From NCBI RefSeq assembly GCF_029589435.1, contig NZ_JARRAG010000001.1, positions 2,284,808 through 2,348,807 of the forward strand: DNA of 64,000 bases, given 5' to 3'. How positions within the stretch are numbered: position 1 is the stretch's first letter; each line of letters opens with the position of its first letter. Positions 27,056 to 35,730 of this stretch are shown here, in pieces. Below the pieces are notes generated by a model. It was not told the DNA's origin. It was given only the letters and a program-made list of their open reading frames with translations, and did not search any database. This DNA is from Paludisphaera mucosa. Its GTDB lineage: Bacteria; Planctomycetota; Planctomycetia; Isosphaerales; Isosphaeraceae. Position numbers and translations under genes: made by a program.

Positions 27056-27439
27056 ATGGCCAATAAAGACGACAAGAACAAAGACAAAGACAAGCCCAAG
27101 AAGCCCCACAAGGACCCCAGCAAGGATCCCAACAAGGCCCAGGCGAAGGAAAAGCCCAAGAAGCCGAAGGAGGCCGCCCCCGCCGAGGCCGCCCCCGTCG
27201 TCGAGAAGAAGCCGGAGGCCCCGCGGCCGCCCGCCGATCCCCGCCTCAAGTTCGTCAAGAAATTCCACGGCCGGTTCCTGCCCCGCGGCCCGCTGCGCGA
27301 CCGCCACACGGCCCTCTTCGCCCGCTGGAACAGCGGCGAAGACCACGGCGGCGTGACCGTCGAGGAGCTCAAGTCGCTCTTCCAGGACTGGAAGGTCTCC
27401 CGCGAGAAGGGCCCGAAGAAGAAGGCGACCACCGTCTGA
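27056..27439 (+). CDS. Small lysine-rich hypothetical protein
   Basis: 127 residues. The first 60 are almost entirely Lys, Asp, Pro and Ala (KDDKNKDKDKPKKPHKD...), so probably disordered. The second half is compact and looks conserved: LKFVKKFHGRFLPRGPLRDRHTALF, then VTVEELKSLFQDW. I do not recognise a family. It lies 185 bases after the Gfo/Idh gene on the same strand and is followed by a strong palindrome. The basic tail could bind nucleic acid or anionic lipid; this is speculation. Confidence 0.65.
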   Translation: MANKDDKNKDKDKPKKPHKDPSKDPNKAQAKEKPKKPKEAAPAEAAPVVEKKPEAPRPPADPRLKFVKKFHGRFLPRGPLRDRHTALFARWNSGEDHGGVTVEELKSLFQDWKVSREKGPKKKATTV

Positions 27440-27459
27440 GCCGTCGCTGAATGCATCGA

Positions 27460-27502
27460 CCGCCCGGGCCGAGCGGGGTCATGACCCCGACGCCCCGGGC
27501 GG
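27460..27502. terminator. Nested palindrome between convergent genes
   Basis: An outer stem CCGCCCGGG/CCCGGGCGG (27460-27468 with 27494-27502) encloses a perfect 16-base palindrome CGGGGTCATGACCCCG (27474-27489). It lies between two convergent stops (27439 and 27531) and could end transcription from both sides; only a short U run (CGTTTC) follows on the plus strand. Confidence 0.55.
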
Positions 27503-27530
27503 CCTCGTTTCTCGACCGCCTTGCTCGTCG

Positions 27531-30392
27531 TCAGTCGGCCCGTTCGCGGCGGGCGAAGCGACGGACCGCCGACGCCAGGGCATTCGCCACGCCCCGCGCC
27601 GCGTCGCTCGGGGCGCACTCCATCGCGGCCGTGGCCTGTTCATAGGCTTCCTGAGCCCGGGCGTCGTCCTGGTCCAGGACGGCCAGGCCGTATCGGGCCT
27701 CGAACAGCCGGGGCTCGACGTCGATCGCCTTCCGGAATTGCTGGCGGGCCTCCTCCAATCGGCCCTCCACCAGGTCGCATACGGCCAGGCGGGCGTCGCG
27801 GAGGGCTGGCCGGGGCACGTCGACGGCCTCTTGGAGCTGGCGACGGGCCCGATCGGGCTCGCCGAGGTGCAGCAGCAGCGTCGAGAGCCGTTCGACCGCG
27901 TCCCAACCGCCCCGGCCGGGGGGGTTGGCGCCCTCCAGGAGCCTCACGGCCGTCTCGACCCGGCCCAGCTCCAGCTCGTGGTTCACGAGCCGGTCCAGCT
28001 CGTCGAGGTTCCGCCAGGTCGTCGGCACAGGCTCGTCGAGGCGATTGGCGATTTGAAGTTGCGTCTCCTGGACGGACTTCTGGAGGTTCGCCTGCTGAGG
28101 GTTGATCGTGTTCAGCCTGAGGATGCGGCCCAGGATCTCTTGCAGGGGTTCGAGCATGCCCCGGTTTTCATAAGTCCGCTGGAGCAAGGCGAGCGTCAGG
28201 AAGTCCCGGGGGGCGATCGCGGCGGCGCGGCGGAGCGCGTACGTCGTCCGGGCGGGCGCGAGGTCGAAGATGGGGTCGAACGGGACGCGGCAGCGGGCGG
28301 CCGGGGCCGTCGGCTCGCGGATCAGCTCGATGTAGCCGATCGACTTCCAGCCCTCCAGCGATTCGGGATCGGCGGCCACGACCCGTCGGGCGTAGTCGAG
28401 GGCCAGCCAAAGCATGGGACGACCGAGGTCGGGCCGCGACCCGGCGTTCAGGAAGTTGGCGTAGTTCCGCAGTCCCTTCGACGCGGCGATGAGGGCCGGG
28501 ACTCCCTGGGGATCGATGCCGGCGCTCGGTTGGAAATGGCGGGCCCCGAAATCGACCTCGTGGGCCCCCACCGCGCTCTTGTACGAGTCGTGCAGGAAGA
28601 CGGCCGAGATGGCGTCGAACCGGACGCATCGCCACCGCCCGCTCTGGAGCAAGGCGGCGCCGACCTCCGCATTGTAATCATGGTCGACCAGGATCGACGG
28701 CCGGCCCTCGGCGTCCAGCTCTCGCTGCCATCGCGGGCTCTCGTTGTCCTTGACGATCCAATCCTTGAGGTCGAGATAGCGGCGATACAATTCCTGGCCG
28801 CTGACCTCCAGCCGGGGGTCGGTGAACACGGTCTTCCCCGGCCCGCCGGGCTTCTCCGGGCTGTGGTTGTAGATGAACAGCGAGGCGTGGCCGTTGTGGA
28901 AGCTCAGGAATCGCTCGGGCATTCCGGGCCCGCCCGCGAACTTCGCGGCCTCGTGAGGGAACCAGAGCGGCTCCTCGCCCCAGCCGATCACCCGGCCCTC
29001 CCCGGCCCAGGCGTAGAGCGACCCGCTCCCCACCGCGAAAGTCAGGACGATCAGGGCCGTCAAGGCGATGAGCCTGGGCCGGACGCCGTCCGAAGCCGCG
29101 ACTTCGCCTCCACGCACCCTTCGTGCGACCTCTCGGGAGCCGATCCACTCCGCGAAGTTCCAGGCGGTCACGGTCCCCACGACGGCCGCGAACTGGTGGC
29201 TGTTGCGCGTAGCCTGGAAGCTCAGGAGCGAGAAGGCCGCGAAGAGGAGCAGGCGCAGCACGCTGACCCGCCAGACGTCCTCGCGGGGCTCCTCGACGAC
29301 GTCGACGGCACCCTTCTTCTTCCGGGTCGCGACGGCCTTCTTCGCCGCCTTGTCCGGCCCCTTGACGCCCTTCCTGCGCGTCGGCGACGCATCCTCGACG
29401 GCCGCCGAAGCATCGGGACGGAGGCTGCGGACGCGTGACGCCCCGGCGGCGAGGATCGGCACGAGGAAGCTCAGGGCCCCGAGGACGATCGTGGCGAAGT
29501 GGATCTGGAGCGGGAGGTTGCCGAAGCCGGTCTCCCGGATGAAGTCCGGGATCGGCTTCAGCTCGGCGATCGTTCTGGAGAAGTCCGGGCTGCTCATCGT
29601 CCCGGCCAGCTCCAGCGGGTAGAACGCGCCGCGGATCCCGTAAGGGTTCAGCAGGCACGCCAGCGCCGTCGCGGCCGACGCCGGCACGACGGTCGTCCAC
29701 CACTTTCGTCGCGCCGTGGACAGGGCCCCGCGTCGCATGGCGGCGTCGATGAGGGCGAACCCCAGGACGATGGGCCCCAGGATGAACAGGCCGTGCGAGT
29801 TCACCCACGCGACCTGCACGAACGGCAGCACCCAGGCCAGCGCCGGGCGACGCTCCCAGCGACATAGAACCGCCAGGAAGATCGACAGGTAGAGCAGCGT
29901 CAACGTCTCGGGGCGGATGTACATGCGACCCGAGAGGACCAGCAGCGCGGGGAGCCACGCCAGGATCATCGCCCAGACGGGCCACGTGCGACGCCTCGCG
30001 GTGATGAGCAGCAGCAGGGCGGAGCAGGTGATGAGACACTTCGCCAGCGTCAGAGCGGGGACGCCCCCGCGTTCGAAGACCCAACTGATGCCGACCTGGA
30101 ACATCCAGTGCAGGTCGATCCAGGGCGCGCCGACGCGGGTGAACGTGTAGAAGTCGACCCGGGGGACCTCGCCCCACTTGCGGATCAGGTCGCCCGTCCG
30201 AAGGTGCCAGTAGAAATCGGTGTCCTTCAGCCGGAAGACGCCCAGCAGGAAGGCCAGAGCGAGGAAGAACCCGATCAGCACGGCATCGAAGAGGCGAAGT
30301 CCCCAGGCCGGGCCGGCCGGACGTCCTTCCAGCCGTCCCGCATCCGACGTGGAGGATCGAGGCCTGGGCGGCGAAGGACGAACCTCGGACAT
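27531..30392 (-). CDS. Polytopic membrane protein (GT-C-like) with C-terminal TPR region
   Basis: 953 residues from the ATG at 30392 (GGGAG 8 bases upstream). The first 480 residues hold about ten membrane helices with a large loop after helix 1 that contains DTDFYWHLRTGDLI, the acidic first-loop pattern of GT-C enzymes (oligosaccharyltransferase/PMT-like folds), and a later Lys-rich cytoplasmic loop (KGVKGPDKAAKKAV...). The C-terminal third is helical with TPR-like repeats (LARRQLQEAVDV, GRLEEARQQFRKAIDVEPRLFEARYGLAVL). It may transfer sugars from a lipid carrier at the inner membrane, but substrate and activity are unknown. It has no partner in an operon. Confidence 0.7.
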   Translation of the reverse strand: MSEVRPSPPRPRSSTSDAGRLEGRPAGPAWGLRLFDAVLIGFFLALAFLLGVFRLKDTDFYWHLRTGDLIRKWGEVPRVDFYTFTRVGAPWIDLHWMFQVGISWVFERGGVPALTLAKCLITCSALLLLITARRRTWPVWAMILAWLPALLVLSGRMYIRPETLTLLYLSIFLAVLCRWERRPALAWVLPFVQVAWVNSHGLFILGPIVLGFALIDAAMRRGALSTARRKWWTTVVPASAATALACLLNPYGIRGAFYPLELAGTMSSPDFSRTIAELKPIPDFIRETGFGNLPLQIHFATIVLGALSFLVPILAAGASRVRSLRPDASAAVEDASPTRRKGVKGPDKAAKKAVATRKKKGAVDVVEEPREDVWRVSVLRLLLFAAFSLLSFQATRNSHQFAAVVGTVTAWNFAEWIGSREVARRVRGGEVAASDGVRPRLIALTALIVLTFAVGSGSLYAWAGEGRVIGWGEEPLWFPHEAAKFAGGPGMPERFLSFHNGHASLFIYNHSPEKPGGPGKTVFTDPRLEVSGQELYRRYLDLKDWIVKDNESPRWQRELDAEGRPSILVDHDYNAEVGAALLQSGRWRCVRFDAISAVFLHDSYKSAVGAHEVDFGARHFQPSAGIDPQGVPALIAASKGLRNYANFLNAGSRPDLGRPMLWLALDYARRVVAADPESLEGWKSIGYIELIREPTAPAARCRVPFDPIFDLAPARTTYALRRAAAIAPRDFLTLALLQRTYENRGMLEPLQEILGRILRLNTINPQQANLQKSVQETQLQIANRLDEPVPTTWRNLDELDRLVNHELELGRVETAVRLLEGANPPGRGGWDAVERLSTLLLHLGEPDRARRQLQEAVDVPRPALRDARLAVCDLVEGRLEEARQQFRKAIDVEPRLFEARYGLAVLDQDDARAQEAYEQATAAMECAPSDAARGVANALASAVRRFARRERAD

Positions 30393-30518
30393 CAACCGAC
30401 TCCCGACCCGGACGGCGGCCTCGACCCCGACGGCTCCGGGCGCGGCCTCGGCCCGGTCCCTGAGTGTACCACCCGGGCTCGAAGGGGGTCGAGACGCCCG
30501 CCGAAGGCTGGAAGGACC

Positions 30519-30989
30519 TCAGTTCTGGTCGATCCAGTAGGCCCCGCTGGTCCACCAGGGCGGCGTCGGGCGGGGTGTTCGGGGCGCGTAGTAGTTGCTG
30601 CGCCGGGTCGGATAGACGAACGGCGACAGGATCGGCAGGTTGGGCGTCGAGGAAGACGTCCCCGGCACCGCGCGGACCACGCCATCGTAGCCGCGATTGT
30701 ACGTCACCACAGGGGCCGCGATCGAGCGCAGCGACGAGACCGGCCCGTTGAGCGACAACGAGGTGTCGCCGAACGTCCCCAGCGGCGAATATCCGTTCGA
30801 CGTCGGGGCGGCGGCCCCCACCATGATATAGGGCGTCGGCTCGAAGGTCCCCAGGGTTGGGGGCTCATCGACCATGCCCGGCTGCTGGGCGCGAATCGAT
30901 GCGGGCAGGTGGATGCCGGCGATCATGAAGAGGCCGGCTGCCAGGACGCGGCATCGCGTCGCGCGGAACGGTCGCAGATTCGGATTCAT
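30519..30989 (-). CDS. Small secreted protein of unknown function
   Basis: 156 residues from the ATG at 30989. A signal peptide is visible (VLAAGLFMIAGIHLPASIRAQ, cleavage after about residue 35). The mature part is rich in Pro, Ser, Thr and Tyr (YSPLGTFGDTSLSLNGPVSS, YPTRRSNYYAPRTPRPTPP), without recognisable domains, and resembles low-complexity planctomycete surface proteins. The upstream ATG at 31019 would add 10 residues. It lies 126 bases upstream of the GT-C/TPR gene on the same strand; joint transcription is possible. Confidence 0.6.
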   Translation of the reverse strand: MNPNLRPFRATRCRVLAAGLFMIAGIHLPASIRAQQPGMVDEPPTLGTFEPTPYIMVGAAAPTSNGYSPLGTFGDTSLSLNGPVSSLRSIAAPVVTYNRGYDGVVRAVPGTSSSTPNLPILSPFVYPTRRSNYYAPRTPRPTPPWWTSGAYWIDQN

Positions 30990-31134
30990 GGTTGCGATCT
31001 CGGGTGGGAGACATCTCAAGCTGCATACGCCGGGCTGCGCCCTCGACGGGCCGACGAGGCGACTTGAGAAAATCTACCCTTCGAATCCCCGGGAGGGAGG
31101 CGTTTCGCCGAATCCGAGGATTTCGCGGCCGATC

Positions 31135-31683
31135 TCAGACCGTGTTGCGCGACCGTGGGAGGAGCCCGTGCAACTCGTCCAGGACTCGGGCGACGGCGGA
31201 ACCGATCGGAGAATGCAGCAGATCATGCAGCTTGGAAAGGAGCTCGCCCTCACGCAGCAGGGCGCTTTCCTGGGTCGCGAGCGTCCCACGATGCACGGCG
31301 TCGGGGATGGGCCGGCCCTTCTCGCGGAAGTCTTCGGCGTGCCCGCCGCCCAGGCCGGCATGCGTGGTCGCGGGGAGGGAGAGGGGCCCCCCCTCGGCGG
31401 GGAACCAACGGTCGAGGCCGCGTGTTCGGAACGTGGCCTGCGGTTTGACCGCGCCTGGCGCGGGCGGGGAGGCGGGAGCCTCGTCCTCGCTCAACAGGTC
31501 GTCCATCGACACGTCGAGCGCCACGGCGATCCGGCGCAGCGTGCCGGCGCGGGGGAGGCCCGTCTTACCGCTCTCGATCTGGTACAGGGCGGTGCGCGAA
31601 ATCTCGGCCCGGTTGGCGAGTTCGTCGGGGCCCCACCCCTTGGCGTATCGAAAATCTCGTACGCGCTGAGCCAATGTCATCAT
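31135..31683 (-). CDS. XRE-family (HTH_3) transcriptional regulator
   Basis: 182 residues. An N-terminal HTH spans about 5-60: LAQRVRDFRYAKGWGPDELANRAEISRTALYQIESGKTGLPRAGTLRRIAVALDVSMDDLL, read as separate short motifs (ELANRAEIS turn, ALYQIESGKT recognition helix). The remaining 120 residues are Pro/Gly-rich and then helical, with no recognised sensor domain. Two adjacent ATGs (31683 and 31680) share a GGGGG site. A near-consensus sigma70 promoter lies 130 bases upstream (31815-31843). Targets are unknown. The AT-richer surroundings suggest a recently acquired gene. Confidence 0.85.
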   Translation of the reverse strand: MMTLAQRVRDFRYAKGWGPDELANRAEISRTALYQIESGKTGLPRAGTLRRIAVALDVSMDDLLSEDEAPASPPAPGAVKPQATFRTRGLDRWFPAEGGPLSLPATTHAGLGGGHAEDFREKGRPIPDAVHRGTLATQESALLREGELLSKLHDLLHSPIGSAVARVLDELHGLLPRSRNTV

Positions 31684-32220
31684 GGATGCCCCCGACGCAG
31701 GGTTTCAGAGAGGTGCCGATCGGGTCTGTGGAGGAACGCTTGAGAGCGCGGCGACCCCATGGAGTCGCCAAAATTCCCTGTCGTCTTCAAAATAAGGAAA
31801 TCGGATAAGTCGAACTTGTACAAAACGCAGCGTTGCTTGTCAAGAAAGACCTTAAAATACGCCAAAGTAAGTCAGTACCGCCTGCTAGCGTGCCGATTCA
31901 AGATCCGCCCCACCCACAACTTGAGACCGAAGTCCGGATCGGTTCACTGCATTCAAATCGATAAATCGGCACATTAAGACAGCTAGACGCGATCCGCTCG
32001 GCGGCGAGGGCGTGATCTGTTCGAGACCTTCACTGCGAGAGTAGGAAGATTCCCGTTGAAACGCCCTCGCAGATCGAAGGGTGCGTTCTTCGGCGTTCCT
32101 TCCGATGAATTGTAGGACTCCGGACAGGCCCAGGAGAACCGGTCAACTCCGAAAGAACTCGAAATTCCACCGGAAATCGTCCCAGGCCATGCGCTGCGAG
32201 ACCGTCGAGTCGAGCCCGCG
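31684..32220. other. 537-base AT-richer intergenic region upstream of the XRE gene
   Basis: The stretch 31760-31985 is clearly lower in GC than everything around it (for example AAAATTCCC, CAAAATAAGGAAATC, TTAAAATACGCCAAAG). It contains the XRE promoter. No coding frame with protein-like features was found. The right part (31986-32220) is ordinary GC and lies after the stop of the 86-residue gene. Confidence 0.5.
31815..31843 (-). promoter_or_regulatory. Near-consensus sigma70 promoter for the XRE regulator
   Basis: On the minus strand, TTGACA (31843-31838) is followed after exactly 17 bases by TACAAG (31820-31815). Transcription would start near 31808, leaving a leader of about 125 bases. 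Confidence 0.6.
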
Positions 32221-32481
32221 TCACGCCTTGCCGTCGAGTTCCTTGAGCACGCCGACCAGGAGTTGCGGGTCTCGCTTTTCCATCAAATGGACGATCCGGG
32301 ATTCCGAGAACTCGATCTTCCGCAGGGCGTCCTCGACGCGCTTCCAGAGTCGATCTTTCTGCTTGCCTTCGGCGAGATAGAGGTCCGAGGCCAGCTCGGA
32401 GAGCCGCTGGAACGTGATCGCGTCGAAGTTCTTGTAATAGCGGTTGATGATCTTCTTCTGATACGGAGAGTGGTCGGCCAT
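32221..32481 (-). CDS. Small conserved-looking protein of unknown function
   Basis: 86 residues, basic and mostly helical: PYQKKIINRYYKNFDAIT, LSELASDLYLAEGKQKDRLW, VEDALRKI, then MEKRDPQLLVGVLKEL. The sequence has the low Gly/Pro content and strong amphipathic helices of a real small protein, and it is unlike the antisense frames around it. I do not recognise a named family. It is probably cytoplasmic because no signal is visible. It has no obvious operon partner; the neighbour on the same strand ends 128 bases upstream. Confidence 0.7.
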   Translation of the reverse strand: MADHSPYQKKIINRYYKNFDAITFQRLSELASDLYLAEGKQKDRLWKRVEDALRKIEFSESRIVHLMEKRDPQLLVGVLKELDGKA

Positions 32482-32554
32482 GATGTTCGCTCTCGGGCGG
32501 GGATCCTGGTCGTCGGGCGATCATCCTAGCGACCGCCGGCGGAGGCCGCCAGCC

Positions 32555-32584
32555 CGGGCCCGTGGGCGGCGTCCCACGGGCCCG
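32555..32584. terminator. Perfect GC hairpin downstream of the secreted LEPR-like gene
   Basis: CGGGCCCGTGGG (32555-32566) pairs with CCCACGGGCCCG (32573-32584) across a six-base loop. It lies 26 bases beyond the stop of the minus-strand gene at 32610. It lacks a U-tract but is the only strong structure there. Confidence 0.5.
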
Positions 32585-32609
32585 TCGGGCGTGAACGTCG
32601 CGATCCGCG

Positions 32610-34229
32610 TCAATTCGCGCCGCTGAGGACGGCTTCCATGGGGGCGGCGGGGGCCGTCGAGGGGGTCACCGAGTCGAGGTAGCTCGCCAGGCTGTTCTTC
32701 AGCCGCCCGGAGAGTCTCGACGCGCCCTGCTCCGTCTGTACATTCACGACCTGCCGCGGCGCGGCGACCGGCGTGAGGATGCCCTGACGGGCCGTGGACG
32801 AGTAGTCGACGGTCAGGGCCGACGCCACGCTCGCCGAGGCCGTCCCTAGGTTGACGGTCGCCGGGGAGGCCGTCGCGCCCGCGGCGGCGGTCCCGGCCGA
32901 GCGGTCGAACACGCTCCAGTCGAGGATCGCATCGGGGTTGCTGCGGGCGACGCGCTTCAGCGCCGTGTACTGGCTGTCGACGTTGCGGTTCATCAGGAAC
33001 TTCAGCCGGCCGGCGGCCGACGCCGAGTTCGTGATGTTCACGACCTGGTTGGAGGTGATGATCTGCTGGCCGTCGAAGGTCTTGGCCGTGAAGGTCAGGG
33101 TCTGGAGCCCGGGATCGGCCTGGATGTCGCTGGCCTTGAAAATGAAGACCTGCGCCGCATAGGGGCTGCGGGGGAAGTGGTGCACCTGGGTGGCGACCGG
33201 CGACGCGCCGTTCAGCAGGGCCGTCGCGGGGTCGATCGTGGCCGGGTCGAAGCCCGACGTCCCCTGGATGTAGACCCGCACCAGGTCGGCGTGCGCGGTG
33301 TCGATGATCCGATGCTCGTGGGGATTGATGAGGATCGGCGGCGAGATCGGCGGGCAGACCGGCGGCTCGGGGGTCGGCGGCGTCGCGGCGCTCAGGAGGA
33401 CCGGCTGCTCGGGGAAGAACGCCTCGCTGATCGGCCCGTCCTGGGCCGAGCCGGCGAAGGCGCCGACGTTGAACACCGAGGTCGGCACGATGGCCGAGCC
33501 CGTGATCGACTGATAGAGCGTGTCGAAGTTGACGAGCGACATCTCGATGTTGGGGTGGTTGGGGTCGTTCTGGGTGTAGATGTTGCCGCGGAACTGCGGC
33601 AGAGGGGTGCCGAACGTGGGCGCGACGTTGGGGCCGGCCTGATTGGCGGTCGCGACCTGGAAGACCTTGGCGTCCTGGCCGGAAGGGACGTTCTGCGAGA
33701 AGCCGGCGACGACCTGGCCGGTGCCGGTCCCGAGGAAGTCGAGATAGACCCCCATGAACTCGGTGCCGCCGATGTCGGGGACGTCCTGGAATCCCGGCGA
33801 AACGGCCGTGACAGCGGGGTTGACGGTTCCCCAATTTCCGTTATTGTCTGCATCCGTCGCGATCACGGGCCGCCCGGCCGAATCTTTCGGATTCGCCGGC
33901 TGCTCGATGCCGATGGACAGCGTCCCGTTGTTCTCGGGCGAGTAGCTGACCCGGAGGCTCGTGATGTCGAAGCCGGAGACCCCGATCAGGCCCTGCAGGT
34001 TGGCCGGGATCGTCGGATGCTGGACGCTGGCGTTGTCGGGTAGGATTACAACGCCTGGAGTTTGTGTGGCGGGAAAATCGGTTGCGACGTTTCCCGTGAA
34101 GGTGACGCTGAGCATTTGCCGATGATCAAGCTGTTCCATCGCGACGCTGGAGTTCCGGACCGTCCTGACGCGGCCGCTACGGCGGCGCCACGAGCGAACA
34201 GCTTGCAGCAGTCTTGCGAATAGCGACAT
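32610..34229 (-). CDS. Secreted planctomycete surface protein with LEPR-xLL-like N-terminus
   Basis: 539 residues from the ATG at 34229 (AAGGA about 10 bases upstream). The N-terminus is basic (SLFARLLQAVRSWRRRSGR) and then reads MEQLDHRQMLSV at 31-42, a variant of the planctomycete LExRxLLSA signal found on large extracellular proteins. Residues about 43-245 share a domain with the divergent neighbour at 34506 (see findings). The remainder contains a beta-rich segment (about 255-385, VRVYIQGTSGFDPATIDP...) and a Ser/Ala/Val-rich tail. Function is unknown; it is probably displayed on or shed from the surface. Confidence 0.72.
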   Translation of the reverse strand: MSLFARLLQAVRSWRRRSGRVRTVRNSSVAMEQLDHRQMLSVTFTGNVATDFPATQTPGVVILPDNASVQHPTIPANLQGLIGVSGFDITSLRVSYSPENNGTLSIGIEQPANPKDSAGRPVIATDADNNGNWGTVNPAVTAVSPGFQDVPDIGGTEFMGVYLDFLGTGTGQVVAGFSQNVPSGQDAKVFQVATANQAGPNVAPTFGTPLPQFRGNIYTQNDPNHPNIEMSLVNFDTLYQSITGSAIVPTSVFNVGAFAGSAQDGPISEAFFPEQPVLLSAATPPTPEPPVCPPISPPILINPHEHRIIDTAHADLVRVYIQGTSGFDPATIDPATALLNGASPVATQVHHFPRSPYAAQVFIFKASDIQADPGLQTLTFTAKTFDGQQIITSNQVVNITNSASAAGRLKFLMNRNVDSQYTALKRVARSNPDAILDWSVFDRSAGTAAAGATASPATVNLGTASASVASALTVDYSSTARQGILTPVAAPRQVVNVQTEQGASRLSGRLKNSLASYLDSVTPSTAPAAPMEAVLSGAN

Positions 34230-34505
34230 CGCGCCATCGTCCTTTCTAGCGAGATCCCGATCCCCCGACGAGGGAGACGGTGGTGAGCCGAGCGCGAGCG
34301 AGCCGGGCACGAGCCCCGATCATTCCCGTCGGCTGGAAACAGCGAATCGATCCATCAACTTGACCATCTGGCTGAGTCGTGGTTTGCTCGCCAGGCCCTG
34401 GTCGCATCAACGCCTGGCTTACTCGTCCCGGCTGACGCGAGGACAGCGTCACGCCCCACCCGGCTTCCGCGGGACGAAACGACCATACGTAGAAGGAGTC
34501 TCGTC

Positions 34506-35417
34506 ATGGTTTACCGTCGCTTGGGCCTGTGGGGCCTCGCACTCGGCGCTTTCATCGGTTCCGGTCCGGCCGTCTGCCTCGCCGTCCCCGTGAACCTCAC
34601 GGGCTTCGTCGAGAAAGACTTCCCCAGCGGGGGCGGCACCGCCGAATCCGGCAAGGTCTTCACCCAGGAGGTGACGTCCTCGCCGACGACCATCGGCCAG
34701 TCGAGCTGGATCACCCAGAACGGCTGGGTCTCGGGCTGGAACGTCAAGGACATCCGCTTCAGCTACGGCGAGGATTCGGCGGGCAACAACTCGCTGGCCG
34801 TCGGCTTCAACACCTGGGCGAACAGCAGCGGGACGTACGCTCCGTTCGGCCAGGCCAACGGCGACCCCTCGGGCACGCCCACGGCCTACGACCCGGCCCA
34901 CCTGGGCGCAGGCACGCCCACGAGCGACAAGTCGTTCGCGCTGGTGATCGCCAAGGAGAACCCGACCGATCCCACGAAACCGGGCGAGGTCGTCGCCATC
35001 GCCGGCGTGCCGGCCGACAAGTCGCTCAACGGCCTCGGCACGAACGGCTACACCGTCTCGCAGGTCGACCTCAACCGCTCTTCGGGCGGCCTGGCCTACA
35101 TGTTCGGCACGCCGATGAATAAGTACCTCGGCAACCTGGCCTACGACCCCTCTCCTTCGCACCCCCAACTCGAATTCACGGTCGCCAACTTCAAAGACCT
35201 GGTCGGCCTGGCGCCGGGCAAGGGCTTCTGGGTGACGGCGTACGCCGGCTCGGGCCTGGACGGCGTCGCCGGCGAGACCTACATGGGCTGGACCTATGTT
35301 TCGGGCCTGGCCCCGCAGATCGGCGTGCCCGAACCCACGACGGTCCTCGCCTGGACCCTGGTGGTCGGCGGCTTCGCCTGGAAGGCCCGCGGCCGCAAGG
35401 CCAAGGGCGTCGCCTGA
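34506..35417 (+). CDS. PEP-CTERM-type secreted protein
   Basis: 303 residues. A signal peptide covers about 1-26 (LGLWGLALGAFIGSGPAVCLA). The C-terminus has the PEP-CTERM sorting signal: VPEPTTVLAW, a hydrophobic stretch (LVVGGFAW) and a basic tail (KARGRKAKG), the target of an exosortase (not in this window). The body is beta-rich and homologous in part to the divergent neighbour. GAAGGAG sits 8 bases before the ATG. It is probably an exopolysaccharide-associated surface protein. A strong terminator follows. Confidence 0.82.
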   Translation: MVYRRLGLWGLALGAFIGSGPAVCLAVPVNLTGFVEKDFPSGGGTAESGKVFTQEVTSSPTTIGQSSWITQNGWVSGWNVKDIRFSYGEDSAGNNSLAVGFNTWANSSGTYAPFGQANGDPSGTPTAYDPAHLGAGTPTSDKSFALVIAKENPTDPTKPGEVVAIAGVPADKSLNGLGTNGYTVSQVDLNRSSGGLAYMFGTPMNKYLGNLAYDPSPSHPQLEFTVANFKDLVGLAPGKGFWVTAYAGSGLDGVAGETYMGWTYVSGLAPQIGVPEPTTVLAWTLVVGGFAWKARGRKAKGVA

Positions 35418-35462
35418 GGTCTGAGGGTTGTCGAAACACGGCATAGAACGCATCCCTGCGCG

Positions 35463-35497
35463 AAGCGGCGGCCCGATCCAAGGGTCGCCGCTTTTTT
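35463..35497 (+). terminator. Rho-independent terminator of the PEP-CTERM gene
   Basis: AAGCGGCG (35463-35470) pairs with CGCCGCTT (35486-35493), followed by TTTT. It lies 46 bases after the stop codon. Confidence 0.85.
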
Positions 35498-35730
35498 CAT
35501 CGGTCCCGCCGCCGGCTCGGATTCCCCCCTTTCCTAGATACGGGCCGCCCCCCTTCCCTGTTCTTGCTATGGCCCCTTCGTCTTCCCCAGGCCGCTGAGA
35601 TCGCCACGCCTTCGCGACCGGACGAGTCTACCGCGTTTCCCGGGTCTTCCACGGTCTAGAAACACCGAGGGCGTCCGACTCGCGAGGAGCGGGACGCCCG
35701 AATGTTCTCCAACGGCGACGGCCGGCGGCG
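35498..35730. other. Intergenic stretch between PEP-CTERM terminator and BON-like gene
   Basis: Together with the terminator this leaves 313 bases without a gene. I see no coding frame and no further strong structure; GCGTCCGACTCGCGAGGAGC (35670-35689) is only a weak partial palindrome. Confidence 0.4.
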
